Shown: positions 53,001-61,483 of the stretch, piece after piece | Numbering within the stretch: position 1 is the first letter of the stretch | How the letters are laid out: each line of letters starts with the position of its first letter | Assembly: GCF_006542275.1 (NCBI RefSeq) | Contig: NZ_CP041217.1 | Span: 3,085,501-3,149,500 of the forward strand | DNA from: Saccharibacillus brassicae | GTDB lineage: Bacteria; Bacillota; Bacilli; Paenibacillales; Paenibacillaceae | Direction: 5' to 3' | DNA length: 64,000 nt | Notes under the pieces: generated by a model | Told to the model about the DNA's origin: nothing | Database searches by the model: none | Seen by the model: only the letters and a program-made list of their open reading frames with translations | Translations under genes and position numbers: made by a program

Positions 53001-55098
53001 CACGGACGAAGCCGGCCGCGTCTCATATCAGTACGACGCCAACGGGAACATCCTGTCCGTGACCGGAAGTGACGGCAAGGTCCTCAAGCGGACATTCGAC
53101 GCGCTGGATCGGGTCGAGACGTATACGGACGGCGACGGGAACACGATCGGCTACGCGTATGACGCGGCCGGCCAGCTCAAGACACTGACGTATCCGGACG
53201 GAAAACAAGTCAACTACGCGTACAACGCGATCGGCAGTCTGTCCACCGTGACGGATTGGAACGGCCGGGTGACGCGCTATGACTACGACGCCAACGGCCG
53301 CCTGATCGCCACGAATCGTCCGAACGGGACGAGAGAGACGCGGTTGTACGATGCGGCCGGCCAGGTGACGAACGTATCCGAGCTGCAGGCCGACGGCCGC
53401 CTTCGCGTCGAGACGACGTATGTATACGATGCGGTCGGCAACCTCGTGCGGGAAAACAGCGGCACGTTCGAAAAGGCGGTGCCCGATGTCGTCTATACCG
53501 AAAACGGGCCGGGATTGTCGCCGAATCCGGGAGAAGCCACGGGTCCGAACGGAACGGGCGGCACGGGAACGGTAGGCGACAGCGTCTACGGCGTGCCTGT
53601 GACCCGGGACGTATACGGGAACCCGAGCGTAACCCGGGACGTGTATGGAAATCCGACCGTGACCTGGGACGTGTACGGCAATCCGGGCGTGACTCGGGAT
53701 GTCTACGGCAACCCGACCGTCATGCAGGATGTGTACGGCCTGCAGATGACGTATGGCGCGGATAACCGTCTGGTGACCGTCAACGGCGCAGCCGTCACCT
53801 ACGACGGCGAAGGCAACATGCTGACCGGTCCGCTGAACGGCAGCCTGCAAAGCTATCGGTACGATGCCCGCAATCGCCTGATCGAAGCCGGCGGCGTTAG
53901 CTACGGCTACGACAACGAAAACAACCGCAATTCCATCACCGTGAACGGCGTGACGACCAAGCAGATCATCAATCCGCACGCCGTGCTGTCCCAGGTGCTG
54001 ATGGAGACCGACACGGCCGGAACGCCGCAAGCCCGCTACGTCTACGGCCTGGGCCTGATCGGCCGCGAAGATGCGGCCGGGAAGTACCAGACGTATCACT
54101 ACGACCTGCGCGGCAGCACGGTTGCTCTGACCGACGAGCAGGGTCAAGTGACCGATACGTACAGTTACGACACGTACGGCGAGCGCTTGAGCCACGAAGG
54201 TGCAAGCTCGCAGCCGTTCCAGTACAATGGACGCGACGGCGTGCAGACGGATGTTAACGGCCTGTACCAGATGCGTGCCCGTTACTATAATCCGGCGATC
54301 AAACGCTTCGTGAACCGGGACGTGCTGAGCGGCAGCATCGGGGACGGGTTGACCCTGAACCGGTATGCCTACGTCAACGGCAATCCGGTGTCGTACATCG
54401 ACCCGTTCGGACTCAGCGCGGACGGCGCGACGTGGTGGGAGACCGGACTGAGCTTCGCCGCGGACGCCACGCCGTTCGTCGGCACGCTCAAAGGCATCCA
54501 GGAAGTATTTAGCGGCGTGGATCTGATCACCGGAGAGCAGATGTCGGTGACGGATCGCGTGGCGACCGGCGTCGGAACGGTGGCCAGCGTGATCCCGTTC
54601 GGGAAGCATGTCGGGAAGTATCTGGCGAAGGAAGGGATTGAAGGCGGGGCTAGGTTGGCGGGGAAGGTAAAGTCTCAATCTTTTGCTGAAAAAACGGTTA
54701 GAACTGGAGCATATAATTCTGATTTTGTAGGAAAGGCCGGTAAAGGTTTAGGGAAACTTGAAGAGATGGAGATAAGCGTATCTCAAAAGGGACTTGATAT
54801 CGTTAAAAACCACCTCTCTACATTTGATCCTTATGTCCCGAACCAGATGATGATACAAAGACTAGAAAATGCTTTGAAAAATGGCACTCCTTTAACAGGA
54901 GCAGATGCAAGTTTTTATATGCATGAAGTTTCTGAATTTACTAAAATGAGAAAAGGCATGAGTTACGATTCTGCTCATGGATCTGCGATTGAGAAGTATA
55001 ATGTTTCGCCATTCAGTGTTTATCATCCAGATGTTATTAAATCTCTTCCAGAAGAGTTTAATTTATTATGGTATAAATTTTGGGGGATAGAAAAATGA
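47023..55098 (+). CDS. Secreted RHS/YD-repeat polymorphic toxin (WapA-like)
   Basis: A 2691-residue protein. Residues 1-31 are a signal peptide. Residues about 35-1285 hold some 14 degenerate tandem repeats of about 90 residues, each with L-PGQS, a Y(D)xAxYD strand, G-xxxx-ITN and a GPYxAF strand; I do not recognise the unit. From about 1296 (FYADPIDTSTGA) a DUF6531-like start leads into YD repeats up to the RHS core, which ends YIDPFGL near 2460. A pre-toxin segment (TPFVGTLKGIQEVFSGVDLITGE) follows. The last 145 residues are an AT-rich toxin domain with HEVSE and SPFSVYHP motifs. The RHS barrel would encapsulate the toxin until delivery to rival cells. A 30-bp coding minisatellite lies at 53599. 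The stop overlaps the immunity gene. Confidence 0.92.
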   Translation: MKKKIVLPVFMLAVLLLSSLLLIRMPQALSAGVNAYTLAPGQSVTVNHSYTSIAGVYVYVDGAQYDYARYTTSGNTGSYGEDSGKRSFILYKNNDLDITNTSFSNLRIETKSKVINVTPRSSRALAKVRLQPGQSVWAENTDGVHENSIKASGKNASIEYKGGAYRASSFERNSSGGTENILAGGSIALTNRDRGDIYVFGPGRAFRFANDSNRPADFRHSLAANSSFQATNISDSSYYIYVDGTGIYEYSTYNKDGTLAFTGRTSSGSRLVKPGQRFIITNVSATSMVVSGAYPAFSTTTQVEPPMITRTLAPKASFKVKNVSNDRMKLLLDGAYEHAEYDSTGKVAAYAKSSLLSNYSLPADHFAVFTNPSATASITIKVPKEKAQYSDSAHPALYRSSLEPGQSLEANNVTRGDATFRGEGRYDAAFYDGIGLTNYSAAQLHASFRLNVGERVALTNVGSAAQDVYAPYEAFRFSARTQPVTFKRTIEPGQTLKAVNTSRHAFGIAADQAHHYALYNQANNKVGRFDHRVQADTYPVAPNEKLIVTNSGTGTLTVSGPIDAFDVTRRSEPALYKGYLDSGQSRKLFNTSPANFSLQTEGVYDQASYKADQSLRSLDHKSKQSSLALYPGERTTITNAGASQVVLLAPYDVTTVQDSPNPALLIKTLAIHQSAEFVSTAATTQSLYVTGRHDLMDYDAAGKPDSYVRQTITGVRSVAPAQKVAVMNTSEAPIEAYGAYERYTAENRLHPVTFRHVLNSNESFDFTNTQGKAYRLYTAGGPFDYASRLASGAVDRIGLGANPSTTVQQANEKIAITGVSAAPTIIEGAFDAFRITARAHPALIKRTLQVGDTIETTHLETASSELHMGGLYDLAEFEAAGRLKQYARNFTSAQTVAAGGKLAVQNSDQKAYVVYGPYESFRITDRAAPVTFKKTLSPGETAAYVQNERSNRFIQTQGVYDYARFDAEGKVKAYNVNADSTQMVDQGDRIVFTGASTAPVTLSGSYDAFKPDAAKGKAVTAKVLAVGETYSLRNLTPGYFALKINGAHAYQRYDRSGTLIGSSDRTRNTQGFEASERINIGNVDAGPITVLAPTEAIRVTQGDDLLLRSLADGESLKAVNGSGNPALLTLNGKYDLAVYDASGQPTGNYERLRTGVPVAVPAGGYAILTGRQSSATTVTAGKESFTWAAHDRDALSIYSLAADKWLKSVNVTDRSRTLQVSGRFAYRIEQQAEQTGSGPLLIGGGNTATLHNTSGSAAEVYSPYGLFRWEETTEPTAPPAGTPVASLSPSDYDEATFYADPIDTSTGAQIINKTMLVAHGSVDMPFQAQYYSLLQGDGALGKGWTHNYEIRLKEMPGDPAVRVHWSAFRYHTFARQADGTYVSTDKAARHDVLQKNADGRYTLNRYEGTTYQFNANGVLQSMHTAGGFELTLQYGADGKLAAVTEAATGAKLRLTYDAAGRVVSVSDQADRTASFVYDPAGRLLTLTDPSGQKTAYTYDGQDRIVTGSVAGQERFANTYDEEGRVVKQTDGVAAHSTTLVYSRSEGRLTTTINDRSGNVQERVHDTRYQLVEMQDTRAGKTTYTYDAQGNRTGLTNALGQTTTFAHDDKGNLTQATDPSGQSITMTYDARGDLLTAVGPDGSRVTHTYDKAGRLLSTTDTEGHTVAYAYNAQGQLLSATDPQGGTTKYAYENNRLTQVTQSTGEVDRIGYDAAGRMTTQTDADGNISKIVYNDGDQLTAVINALGHPTRYAYDDQSNLTSVTDAMGNTTRYTYDNNAQLTGVTDALGGRSTIRYDAEGRMTGVTDALKRETKFAYDEAGHLLSETNALGASVRYVYDALGRPTEAYDALNNKVYTVQYDSAGNPVKRTDARGNAYMSTYNQLNQLTESVDPLGHATRYGYDKRSLLTSVTDAMQGQTSQTADAFGQITQRSDANGHSAKSQYDRLGRLMNETDAAGGSRTYTYNALGLLSADTDKNGRSTAYAYDAAGQLSQFTDEAGRVSYQYDANGNILSVTGSDGKVLKRTFDALDRVETYTDGDGNTIGYAYDAAGQLKTLTYPDGKQVNYAYNAIGSLSTVTDWNGRVTRYDYDANGRLIATNRPNGTRETRLYDAAGQVTNVSELQADGRLRVETTYVYDAVGNLVRENSGTFEKAVPDVVYTENGPGLSPNPGEATGPNGTGGTGTVGDSVYGVPVTRDVYGNPSVTRDVYGNPTVTWDVYGNPGVTRDVYGNPTVMQDVYGLQMTYGADNRLVTVNGAAVTYDGEGNMLTGPLNGSLQSYRYDARNRLIEAGGVSYGYDNENNRNSITVNGVTTKQIINPHAVLSQVLMETDTAGTPQARYVYGLGLIGREDAAGKYQTYHYDLRGSTVALTDEQGQVTDTYSYDTYGERLSHEGASSQPFQYNGRDGVQTDVNGLYQMRARYYNPAIKRFVNRDVLSGSIGDGLTLNRYAYVNGNPVSYIDPFGLSADGATWWETGLSFAADATPFVGTLKGIQEVFSGVDLITGEQMSVTDRVATGVGTVASVIPFGKHVGKYLAKEGIEGGARLAGKVKSQSFAEKTVRTGAYNSDFVGKAGKGLGKLEEMEISVSQKGLDIVKNHLSTFDPYVPNQMMIQRLENALKNGTPLTGADASFYMHEVSEFTKMRKGMSYDSAHGSAIEKYNVSPFSVYHPDVIKSLPEEFNLLWYKFWGIEK
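53599..53748 (+). repeat. Coding minisatellite, five 30-bp units
   Basis: Units at 53599, 53629, 53659, 53689 and 53719 code for the decapeptide VTRDVYGNPx with small changes. It lies between the YD repeats and the RHS core of the large toxin gene, so copy number would alter spacer length without changing frame. Confidence 0.92.
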
Positions 55099-55640
55099 AA
55101 GTAGTAATTGATCTCGACAAATTCAGAAAGGTAATGGTATGGAAAGATGAATACCCAATTCACCCTAATAAAAAAGTGAATGAGTTAGAAACATCTCTAC
55201 AATTAAGTATGCCGATGGTCTCTGAATACAAAAAAATAGCAGTAGAATTGAAGTTACCTAGGAATAGTTCGTATTATGCATTGCTAGGGGGAGAGTACAT
55301 TCCTAATCAAACTTCACAATTGAAAATCAAAGTTTACGTAAATAAGGATAGCAACGTTTTGTATAATTCTGAGCTTGTATCGGAAGAAGATATTTACTTA
55401 AGTATCCCAAATGAATATGCTAATGTAATTATCAATACTGTAAAGGATGCAATGATTAAATCTAATCTGCAGCTTGCAGGAACTCTTTCTTTTGCTTTAA
55501 GTGCTCATAGTAGAGTAGGTTCTAGTGAAGCTATCTTCTCAAAGATTACAAAAATTTTAATCGGACTATTGGTAAATGAGTTATGTTTAGATTCTTCTTT
55601 AAACGACGATTTTATAATCAAAAAGGAACTAGACCACTAA
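55095..55640 (+). CDS. Probable immunity protein of the RHS toxin
   Basis: A 181-residue soluble protein directly behind the toxin domain; its ATG overlaps the toxin stop (ATGA) and has GGGGG upstream. Like the toxin tip it is AT-rich, in contrast to the GC-rich RHS body. Position, size and composition are those of a cognate immunity gene. I do not recognise an immunity family. Confidence 0.75.
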   Translation: MKVVIDLDKFRKVMVWKDEYPIHPNKKVNELETSLQLSMPMVSEYKKIAVELKLPRNSSYYALLGGEYIPNQTSQLKIKVYVNKDSNVLYNSELVSEEDIYLSIPNEYANVIINTVKDAMIKSNLQLAGTLSFALSAHSRVGSSEAIFSKITKILIGLLVNELCLDSSLNDDFIIKKELDH

Positions 55641-55652
55641 ATTGTCGCAGGT

Positions 55653-55700
55653 AAGATTAAACCTTGATTGGCTTTAAGCCTTTCAAGGTTTTTTAATCTT
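55653..55700 (+). terminator. Terminator after the first toxin-immunity pair
   Basis: AAGATTAAACCTTGA and TCAAGGTTTTTTAATCTT pair across a short internal loop, with a T-run in the right arm. Confidence 0.75.
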
Positions 55701-55750
55701 ACTTATTGTTTAACCGACCGTATCTTAACTGGAGTGAGAACTGCTAAAAT

Positions 55751-56389
55751 TTGATTCCATTCGAGAAGCACAAAGGGCGGATATACGTCAAAGACTTGAA
55801 GGTCGGAGACGAGCTGGAACAAGCGGACGGAACAAAGCTTGCGACCCAGCAGATTGAGCTGGAGTCGCGCTCGGCCCGCGTGTATAACATGACGGTGGAC
55901 AAGTTCCATACGTGTTTCGTGAGCGACCTGGGGATCTGGGTGCATAATACGAATAATAATCCTTGCGGGATTACTGGATTAATTAAAGATCCTGAAAAAG
56001 CAGACCCATATGGTGGTTTTTTTCAAATAAAAGGATTTAGATCTGCGATTTATAATGCTACTTATACAGAACATGGCTATAAGCATCTAAAAGCAAAGTC
56101 TGCAGAAGAAGCAAAGCGATTTAGTGAAACTGGAAGAAAACAAGCTCAATATCTACCAGGAGTGAATAATAAAGTTTTGGAAAAAATGGATTTGGAGAAG
56201 GGAGTAATTGTTGAAGGAGATAAAGGTTCAATTTATTTCTTCTATGACATGGGAAGGACAGTAAGATATGATTTAGGAACGGAAGCAAGTTGGATTCGAG
56301 CAGAATTAACATACGGCGGCATATACCATGGACACCCAATAGCGGGTCAGAGGTTAATAGATTATCTAAATAAAGCCAAGTCAAGATAA
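55751..56389 (+). pseudogene. Displaced RHS C-terminal cassette: Hint fragment plus second toxin domain
   Basis: A 212-residue frame without a proper start. Residues 1-70 match the C-terminal half of a Hint/pre-toxin domain (VYNMTVDKFHTCFVSDLGIWVHN); the remainder is an AT-rich domain with YTEHGYKHLKAKS and a TYGGIYHGHP segment near its end, likely a second toxin. There is no signal peptide and no RHS barrel, so alone it would not be exported. Such orphan tips lie behind RHS or CDI genes and can replace the active tip by recombination. GC changes from high to low at about 55950, where the toxin part begins. The TTG at 55751 is only nominal. Confidence 0.75.
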
Positions 56390-56408
56390 TAGAAAGTAGG
56401 TAGAAAAG

Positions 56409-56768
56409 TTGAAAGCAAATTTGTTTGTGCCCAAAGTCAAATTACTGCCATTACGAATCCCTTCTGGTTGGGAAGTAAGCTATAATTCGTTGACTGAAAT
56501 GGACCCATCTCAACAAAAAACAGATGACGAAAATGTATGGTTTAACTTTACAGAGGACCTGCTTCAAGTGAAACACACAAAGTTCGGCATCTTGTTAGAT
56601 GTTGGTTGGTATCCAGAAAGGGATCCTGATGGATATTATGGGCTTGAATTAATCAAAAACTATGATTGGAGCAATCCGTTAGTTAGTGTAGATACAAAGG
56701 ATATACAAGATCTTGCTGAAAGAATTGAAAGTTTATTGTGGCAATCTGGCACAGGTTATTACAACTGA
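56409..56768 (+). CDS. Probable immunity protein of the displaced toxin cassette
   Basis: A 119-residue AT-rich soluble protein directly after the orphan toxin tip, starting with TTG behind AGTAGG. A terminator follows. The acidic sequence with Trp-rich C-terminal half (WYPERDPDGYYG) fits an immunity protein, but no family is recognised. Keeping this gene would protect the cell from kin that still carry the second tip. Confidence 0.65.
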   Translation: MKANLFVPKVKLLPLRIPSGWEVSYNSLTEMDPSQQKTDDENVWFNFTEDLLQVKHTKFGILLDVGWYPERDPDGYYGLELIKNYDWSNPLVSVDTKDIQDLAERIESLLWQSGTGYYN

Positions 56769-56813
56769 ATTTAATTGTTCAACATAACATTTAATTTCAC
56801 TGAATTGCTTTTT

Positions 56814-56845
56814 AGGCTGTTGAGAAGGTATCAACAGCCTTTTTA
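56814..56845 (+). terminator. Terminator after the second immunity gene
   Basis: AGGCTGTTGA and TCAACAGCCTTTTT form a 10-bp stem. Confidence 0.9.
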
Positions 56846-56899
56846 TGTTAATCAATTTTAAGATATGAAGGATTGCAAAAATCGCTTCAAGGTAGAGTT

Positions 56900-57443
56900 G
56901 TGCTGTCCCAGGTGATGATGGAGACCGACGCGGCCGGAACGCCGCAAGTCCGCTACGTCTACGGCCTGGGTCTGATCGGCCGCGAAGACGCGGCAGGGAA
57001 GTACCAGACGTATCACTACGACCTGCGTGGCAGCACGGTCGCTCTGACCGACGAGCAGGGTCAAGTGACCGATACGTACAGCTACGACACGTACGGCGAG
57101 CGCTTGAGCCACGAAGGTGCAAGCTCGCAGCCGTTCCAGTACAATGGACGCGGGCGGCGTGCAGACGGATGTTAACGGCCTGTACCAGATGAGAGCCCGT
57201 TACTATAATCCCGCGATCAAGCGGTTTGTGAACCGGGACGTGTTGAGCGGCAGCCTCTCTGATGGATTGACGATGAACCGGTATGCCTACGTCAACGGCA
57301 ATCCCGTGTCGTACATCGACCCGTTCGGCCTAAGCGCAGACGGTGCGACGTGGTGGGAGACCGGACTAAGCTTCGCCGCGGATGTGACCCCGTTCGTCGG
57401 AACGCTCAAAGGCATTCAGGAAGTGTTCAGCGGCGTGGATCTG
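56900..57443 (+). pseudogene. Duplicated, frameshifted RHS core fragment
   Basis: This stretch is a near copy of 53983-54526 in the large RHS gene, from LSQV(L/M)METD through the RHS core, YIDPFGL and the pre-toxin start EVFSGVDL. One extra G near 57150 (GCGGGCGG against GCGACGG) breaks the frame in the middle. There is no start and no export signal. It carries a remnant tip of only about 25 codons after the core. It is the scar of a third toxin cassette and also supplies homology for recombination with the intact gene. Confidence 0.85.
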
Positions 57444-57516
57444 TCTTGCTACAGTGCAGAAAAGGAGGAGACCCTAATAAACCTACTTACAGACAACCTA
57501 TGGATAGGAGGAAATC

Positions 57517-57797
57517 ATGGATAGAGAAAGCGAAATACACGGAACTCAGGCAAAGGTTTTTATCCAATACAAGGGCACCCTGCAAGAGTTAGGTTTGAAA
57601 ATTGAAGCTGGCTTGAATATACCTGAGCTGCAATATGGATATATGGAATATGAGCCGTATGATTTGTTCGGTTCTGCTGAGATCCTTGGGTTTGAAATTG
57701 AATTGCAAAAAATGAGAGATGACAAGTGGCCTGATTATCAATATTGTTTAACTGCGATGACTACGGATTCCTTTGAAGAAATAATGGATAACCCCCA
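57517..57797 (+). pseudogene. Truncated immunity-like gene
   Basis: An ATG with AGGAGG upstream begins an AT-rich frame (MDRESEIHGTQAKV, later MEYEPYDLFGSAEILGFEIEL) that looks like an immunity protein. After about 93 codons it runs into the minus-strand nadA terminator and then, without a stop, deep into nadA antisense. The composition also changes there. I read it as an immunity gene whose 3' end was lost when the cassette joined the nadA flank. Confidence 0.6.
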
Positions 57798-57798
57798 C

Positions 57799-57842
57799 AA
57801 AAAACCGCGACCCCACCCTGACTCACAGGCGCTCGTCGCGGT
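57799..57842 (-). terminator. Terminator of the nadBCA operon
   Basis: On the minus strand ACCGCGAC pairs with GTCGCGGT and is followed by TTTTTTG. The toxin-locus remnant ends right at its edge. Confidence 0.75.
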
Positions 57843-57896
57843 AATCTGCTCCCGGCGGCATGACCCGCCAGGTGGTTTTCTCTCGGCACTCGCCGC

Positions 57897-59003
57897 TTAC
57901 ACATGCTCGAACATGCGCTCCAGCGCCGCTTTGGCGTCTTGGGCTATGTTCGCGGGGACTTTGATGATGCCGGACGGTTCGCCGCGGTCGATGCATTCCA
58001 GCGACCAGAGCAGGTGCGGCAGATCGATCCGGTTCATGGTCAGGCACGGGCACATGTCCGGGTTGAGCGACACGATTTGTTGGTCCGGGTGCTGGGCGGC
58101 GAGGCGGCGGACCAGGTTCATCTCGGTACCGACGGCCCATTTGGTGCCGGCAGGCGCTTCTTTGATGCGGTCGATGATGTATTTGGTGGAACCCGCGTCG
58201 TCGGCCGCGATCACGACGTCGTGCGTGCACTCGGGGTGTACGATCACGCGAATCTCGGGGTCCTGCCGCTTCATCTCCGTGATTTGCGCGGTCGTGAATT
58301 TTTCGTGTACCGAGCAGTGGCCTTTCCACAGGATGATCCGGATCTGCTCCGGGTCTTTGTCGGTGAGCAGGCGCTGCGCGTAAGGGTCCCATACCGCCAT
58401 CTCGTCCAGCGGAATGCCGAGCTGGTAAGCGGTATTGCGTCCCAGATGCTGATCGGGCAGGAACAGGATCCGTTTGCGCTGCCGCAAAGCCCACTCGATG
58501 ACTTGGCGGGCATTGGACGACGTGACGGTCGCGCCGCCGTGTCGTCCGACGAACGCTTTGATCTCGGCGGTGGAGTTGACGTACGTCAGGGGCAGGATCG
58601 TGTCGCCGACCTGTTCGGTCAGCAGGCGCCAGGCTTCTTCGGTCTGGACGATATTGGCCATGTCGGCCATCGAACAGCCGGCCCGTTGGTCGGGCAGAAT
58701 GACGTGCTGGTGTTCCTCGGTCAGGATGTCGCACGTCTCGGCCATGAAATGCACGCCGCAGAACACGATATGGCGGGCTTTGGTATTGAGGGAAGCGAGG
58801 CGGGCCAGCTCCAGCGAATCCCCGGTCACGTCGGCAAACTGAATGACTTCGTCGCGCTGGTAATGATGGCCGGGAATCAGCAGTTCGTCGCCGTATCTCC
58901 GTTTGATTTCCCACACCCGGCGTTCCATTTCCGCCTCGGGAATGCTGCGGTACGCATCGGGCATCAGTTGATATTGAGGCATTAATTCATTGAAGATGGA
59001 CAT
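57897..59003 (-). CDS. nadA: Quinolinate synthase
   Basis: A 368-residue iron-sulfur enzyme that condenses iminoaspartate (from NadB) with dihydroxyacetone phosphate to quinolinate in NAD synthesis. The [4Fe-4S] Cys ligands can be assigned to FCGVHF (Cys82), HPECTHD and the CPCL segment near 318. The substrate-binding HHYQRDEV and TSSNA motifs are present. This is the longer (about 370-residue) form found in Bacilli. The start overlaps the nadC stop by 22 bases. It is the last gene of the operon. Confidence 0.96.
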   Translation of the reverse strand: MSIFNELMPQYQLMPDAYRSIPEAEMERRVWEIKRRYGDELLIPGHHYQRDEVIQFADVTGDSLELARLASLNTKARHIVFCGVHFMAETCDILTEEHQHVILPDQRAGCSMADMANIVQTEEAWRLLTEQVGDTILPLTYVNSTAEIKAFVGRHGGATVTSSNARQVIEWALRQRKRILFLPDQHLGRNTAYQLGIPLDEMAVWDPYAQRLLTDKDPEQIRIILWKGHCSVHEKFTTAQITEMKRQDPEIRVIVHPECTHDVVIAADDAGSTKYIIDRIKEAPAGTKWAVGTEMNLVRRLAAQHPDQQIVSLNPDMCPCLTMNRIDLPHLLWSLECIDRGEPSGIIKVPANIAQDAKAALERMFEHV

Positions 59004-59866
59004 GAGGTCGCCTGCCTTTCCGGTTTCGATTCTTGCTTGGGGATGATGTCCATGCTGATGTCGAGGCTTCCTGCCGAATGCGTCAAGAATCCGAGCGAAA
59101 TATAATGGACGCCCGTGCCGCGGTAAGCGTGCAGCGTGTGCATGTCGATGCCGCCGGAAGCTTCCGTGACGATGGAGGGCGGCGTCATGTGCGCGAATCG
59201 GGTGACGGCGGCGGGATCGCAGTTATCGAACATGATGATATCCGCGCCGGCGGCGATCGCTTCCTGCAGTTGGGCTTCGTCTTCGATCTCGACTTCGATT
59301 TTGACCATATGCCCGTTGCGGGCCCGGGCTTTGGCGACGGCGGCCGAGATAGAGCCTTCCGCCGCGATATGGTTGTCTTTGATCATGACGCCGTCGTACA
59401 GGCCGAACCGATGGTTATAGCCGCCGCCTGCGGTTACCGCGTATTTTTCCAGCATGCGCAGTCCGGGCGTCGTCTTGCGGGTGTCGCAGATCCGGATCGA
59501 CGGATCGTCCAGCGTCTCGATCGCCCGCCGGGTCGCCGTAGCGATACCGGACATCCGCTGCAGCAGATTCAGCGCGACGCGTTCTCCGGTCAGCAGCGTC
59601 GACGGATTGCCTTCGAGCGCGGCGATCGTGTCGCCCGGGGCGAGGGCGTCTCCGTCCCGCTTGAGCACGTTGACGGAGATGTCCGGGTCCAGCAGGGCAA
59701 AAGCTTCGCGAATCACGTCGACGCCGGCTAGAATACCGGGCTGCTTGGCATGAATGATCGCCTGCTGCGGACCCGAGTCCGAGATCAACTGGGCGCTGAG
59801 ATCGCCGCTTCCGATGTCTTCCATATAGAATCGTTCCAACAGATGTCTCAAAGGGATACGGTGCAT
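58982..59866 (-). CDS. nadC: Nicotinate-nucleotide pyrophosphorylase (carboxylating)
   Basis: A 294-residue enzyme that converts quinolinate and PRPP to nicotinate mononucleotide. Family motifs [50 protein letters not shown] and the EVEIEDEAQ segment are intact. I chose ATG at 59866, preceded by AAAGGACAACC and overlapping the nadB stop by 19 bases; the frame is open upstream only within nadB. Confidence 0.96.
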   Translation of the reverse strand: MHRIPLRHLLERFYMEDIGSGDLSAQLISDSGPQQAIIHAKQPGILAGVDVIREAFALLDPDISVNVLKRDGDALAPGDTIAALEGNPSTLLTGERVALNLLQRMSGIATATRRAIETLDDPSIRICDTRKTTPGLRMLEKYAVTAGGGYNHRFGLYDGVMIKDNHIAAEGSISAAVAKARARNGHMVKIEVEIEDEAQLQEAIAAGADIIMFDNCDPAAVTRFAHMTPPSIVTEASGGIDMHTLHAYRGTGVHYISLGFLTHSAGSLDISMDIIPKQESKPERQATSCPSSMN

Positions 59867-61440
59867 TCGCTGGTTGTCCTTTCTGTTCGTAAAATGGGAG
59901 CGGTCTGATCGCGGTAGGTAATCGTCCGACCGGACCAGTCGGGATCGAGCCGCGCCGGATAATCGGCGCGATAATGGGCGCCCCGGCTCTCGGTCCGCAG
60001 CAGGGCGGAGCGGACGACGAGCAGGGCGAGCTGCCGGAGGCGCGCCAATTCCGCCTGCTCGCGCTTGAGCGCGGAGAGAGGCACCGGCTCGGTGGGCAGC
60101 TTGCGCAGCCACCGTTCGAGCCGGCGAAGTCCCGCAGCATCGCGCACGATCGAAGCGTGCAGACTCATCTGCCGCTGAAGCTCGGCGAGCGAGACCGCCG
60201 GCACTTCGAGCGTGCCGGCGTGGAGCGCAGCCGCCGCGTTCGACGGCTGCGGCGACGTGTCCGCGGCAGGCCGCCGGGGCGCGTAGTCGAAGCTGTGCCG
60301 CGCCGCCCTGCGGCCCAGCACGAGCGCTTCGAGCAGCGAATTGCTGGCCAGGCGGTTCGCGCCGTGCAGGCCGGTGCAGGCCGCTTCCCCGATCGCGTAC
60401 AAGCCGGGAACGCGGGAGGCGCCCGAGGCATCGACCTTGATGCCGCCCATCATAAAATGCATGCCGGGAACGACCGGAATTTGTCCCAAGTCGACATCAA
60501 TGCCGGCCTGTTCCAGAATGCCGGTAATGGTCGGGAAACGCTCGCGGAAACGTACGCAGCCGCGAATGTCCAGATAGACGTTCTGCCCGCTCTGCATCCG
60601 TTCGTGAATCGCGCGGGCCACGACGTCGCGCGGCGCGAGATCGCCGAGCGGATGCCGGCCTTCCATGACCGGCCGGCCGTCTTCGCCTCGCAGCACGCCG
60701 CCTTCGCCGCGTACCGCTTCGGAGATCAGGCCGTAGGTTGTGCCATTTTTCACCAATACGGTCGGATGAAACTGCATGAATTCCAGGTCGCACAACTCGG
60801 CTCCCGCTTCGTAAGCGAGCATCAGGCCGTCTCCGGTCATGCCGGAGCTGCCGGTATAGTGGGCATACAGGCTGCCGCATCCGCCGCTTGCCAGCACGAC
60901 CGCGTCTGCCCGGAACTCGGTCAGTTTGCCTTCGTGCAGGGCGAGAACCCCGACGCAGCGGCCGTCTTCGACGACAAGCTTCACCGCGGTCGCCTGTTCG
61001 ACGACCGAAGCGCGGCCCGATGTGCGGGCCAGCAAATAGTCCATCAGCACGCGGCCCGTGGCATCCCCGCCCGCATGAAAGATACGGTGGAACGAGTGCG
61101 CGCCTTCGAGGCCGAGCCGGATCCGGTTCTGCGCGTCCCGGTCAAACGGAAATCCGTCCCGGTCCAATCGTTCGATCAGGTCGCTGCCTTCCGCAAGCAG
61201 CTCTGCCGCGAGAACGGCGTCGGCATGTCCGTCTCCCGCGGTCAGCGTATCCTGGACATGGCAATCGACCGAATCTTCCGGCAGACGGACGGCGGCGATG
61301 CCGCCCTGGGCATACATGGAGTTGCCGCTTCGGACCGAATCTTTGGTCAGAAGCTGCACGTCGCAGCCTTCGGGGAGCGAGTCGATCAGCGAGAGGGCGG
61401 CCGCTCCGGCTCCGACGATCAGTACGGATGGCTTGGACAA
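59848..61440 (-). CDS. nadB: L-aspartate oxidase
   Basis: A 530-residue FAD enzyme that oxidises L-aspartate to iminoaspartate. The FAD motif VGAGAAALSLID starts near residue 9; GQGGIAAV-like AQGGIAAVRLPED, HARD-type HSFHRIFHAGGDATG, and GLHGANRLASNSLLEALVLGRRAA are family hallmarks. The start is TTG with AGAGAGGGATC upstream. It is the first gene of nadBCA and lies behind the NiaR operator shared with nifS. Confidence 0.95.
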   Translation of the reverse strand: MSKPSVLIVGAGAAALSLIDSLPEGCDVQLLTKDSVRSGNSMYAQGGIAAVRLPEDSVDCHVQDTLTAGDGHADAVLAAELLAEGSDLIERLDRDGFPFDRDAQNRIRLGLEGAHSFHRIFHAGGDATGRVLMDYLLARTSGRASVVEQATAVKLVVEDGRCVGVLALHEGKLTEFRADAVVLASGGCGSLYAHYTGSSGMTGDGLMLAYEAGAELCDLEFMQFHPTVLVKNGTTYGLISEAVRGEGGVLRGEDGRPVMEGRHPLGDLAPRDVVARAIHERMQSGQNVYLDIRGCVRFRERFPTITGILEQAGIDVDLGQIPVVPGMHFMMGGIKVDASGASRVPGLYAIGEAACTGLHGANRLASNSLLEALVLGRRAARHSFDYAPRRPAADTSPQPSNAAAALHAGTLEVPAVSLAELQRQMSLHASIVRDAAGLRRLERWLRKLPTEPVPLSALKREQAELARLRQLALLVVRSALLRTESRGAHYRADYPARLDPDWSGRTITYRDQTAPILRTERTTSECTVSL

Positions 61441-61483
61441 GAACGATCCCTCTCTTTCGCAAAGTGTTTACATATTGGATTAC

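Noticed and set aside
57517..58383. A full 288-codon gene from the immunity-like start
   Set aside because: Beyond about 57797 the frame reads the nadA terminator and then the antisense of nadA, with abrupt change in composition. Only the first part looks gene-like.
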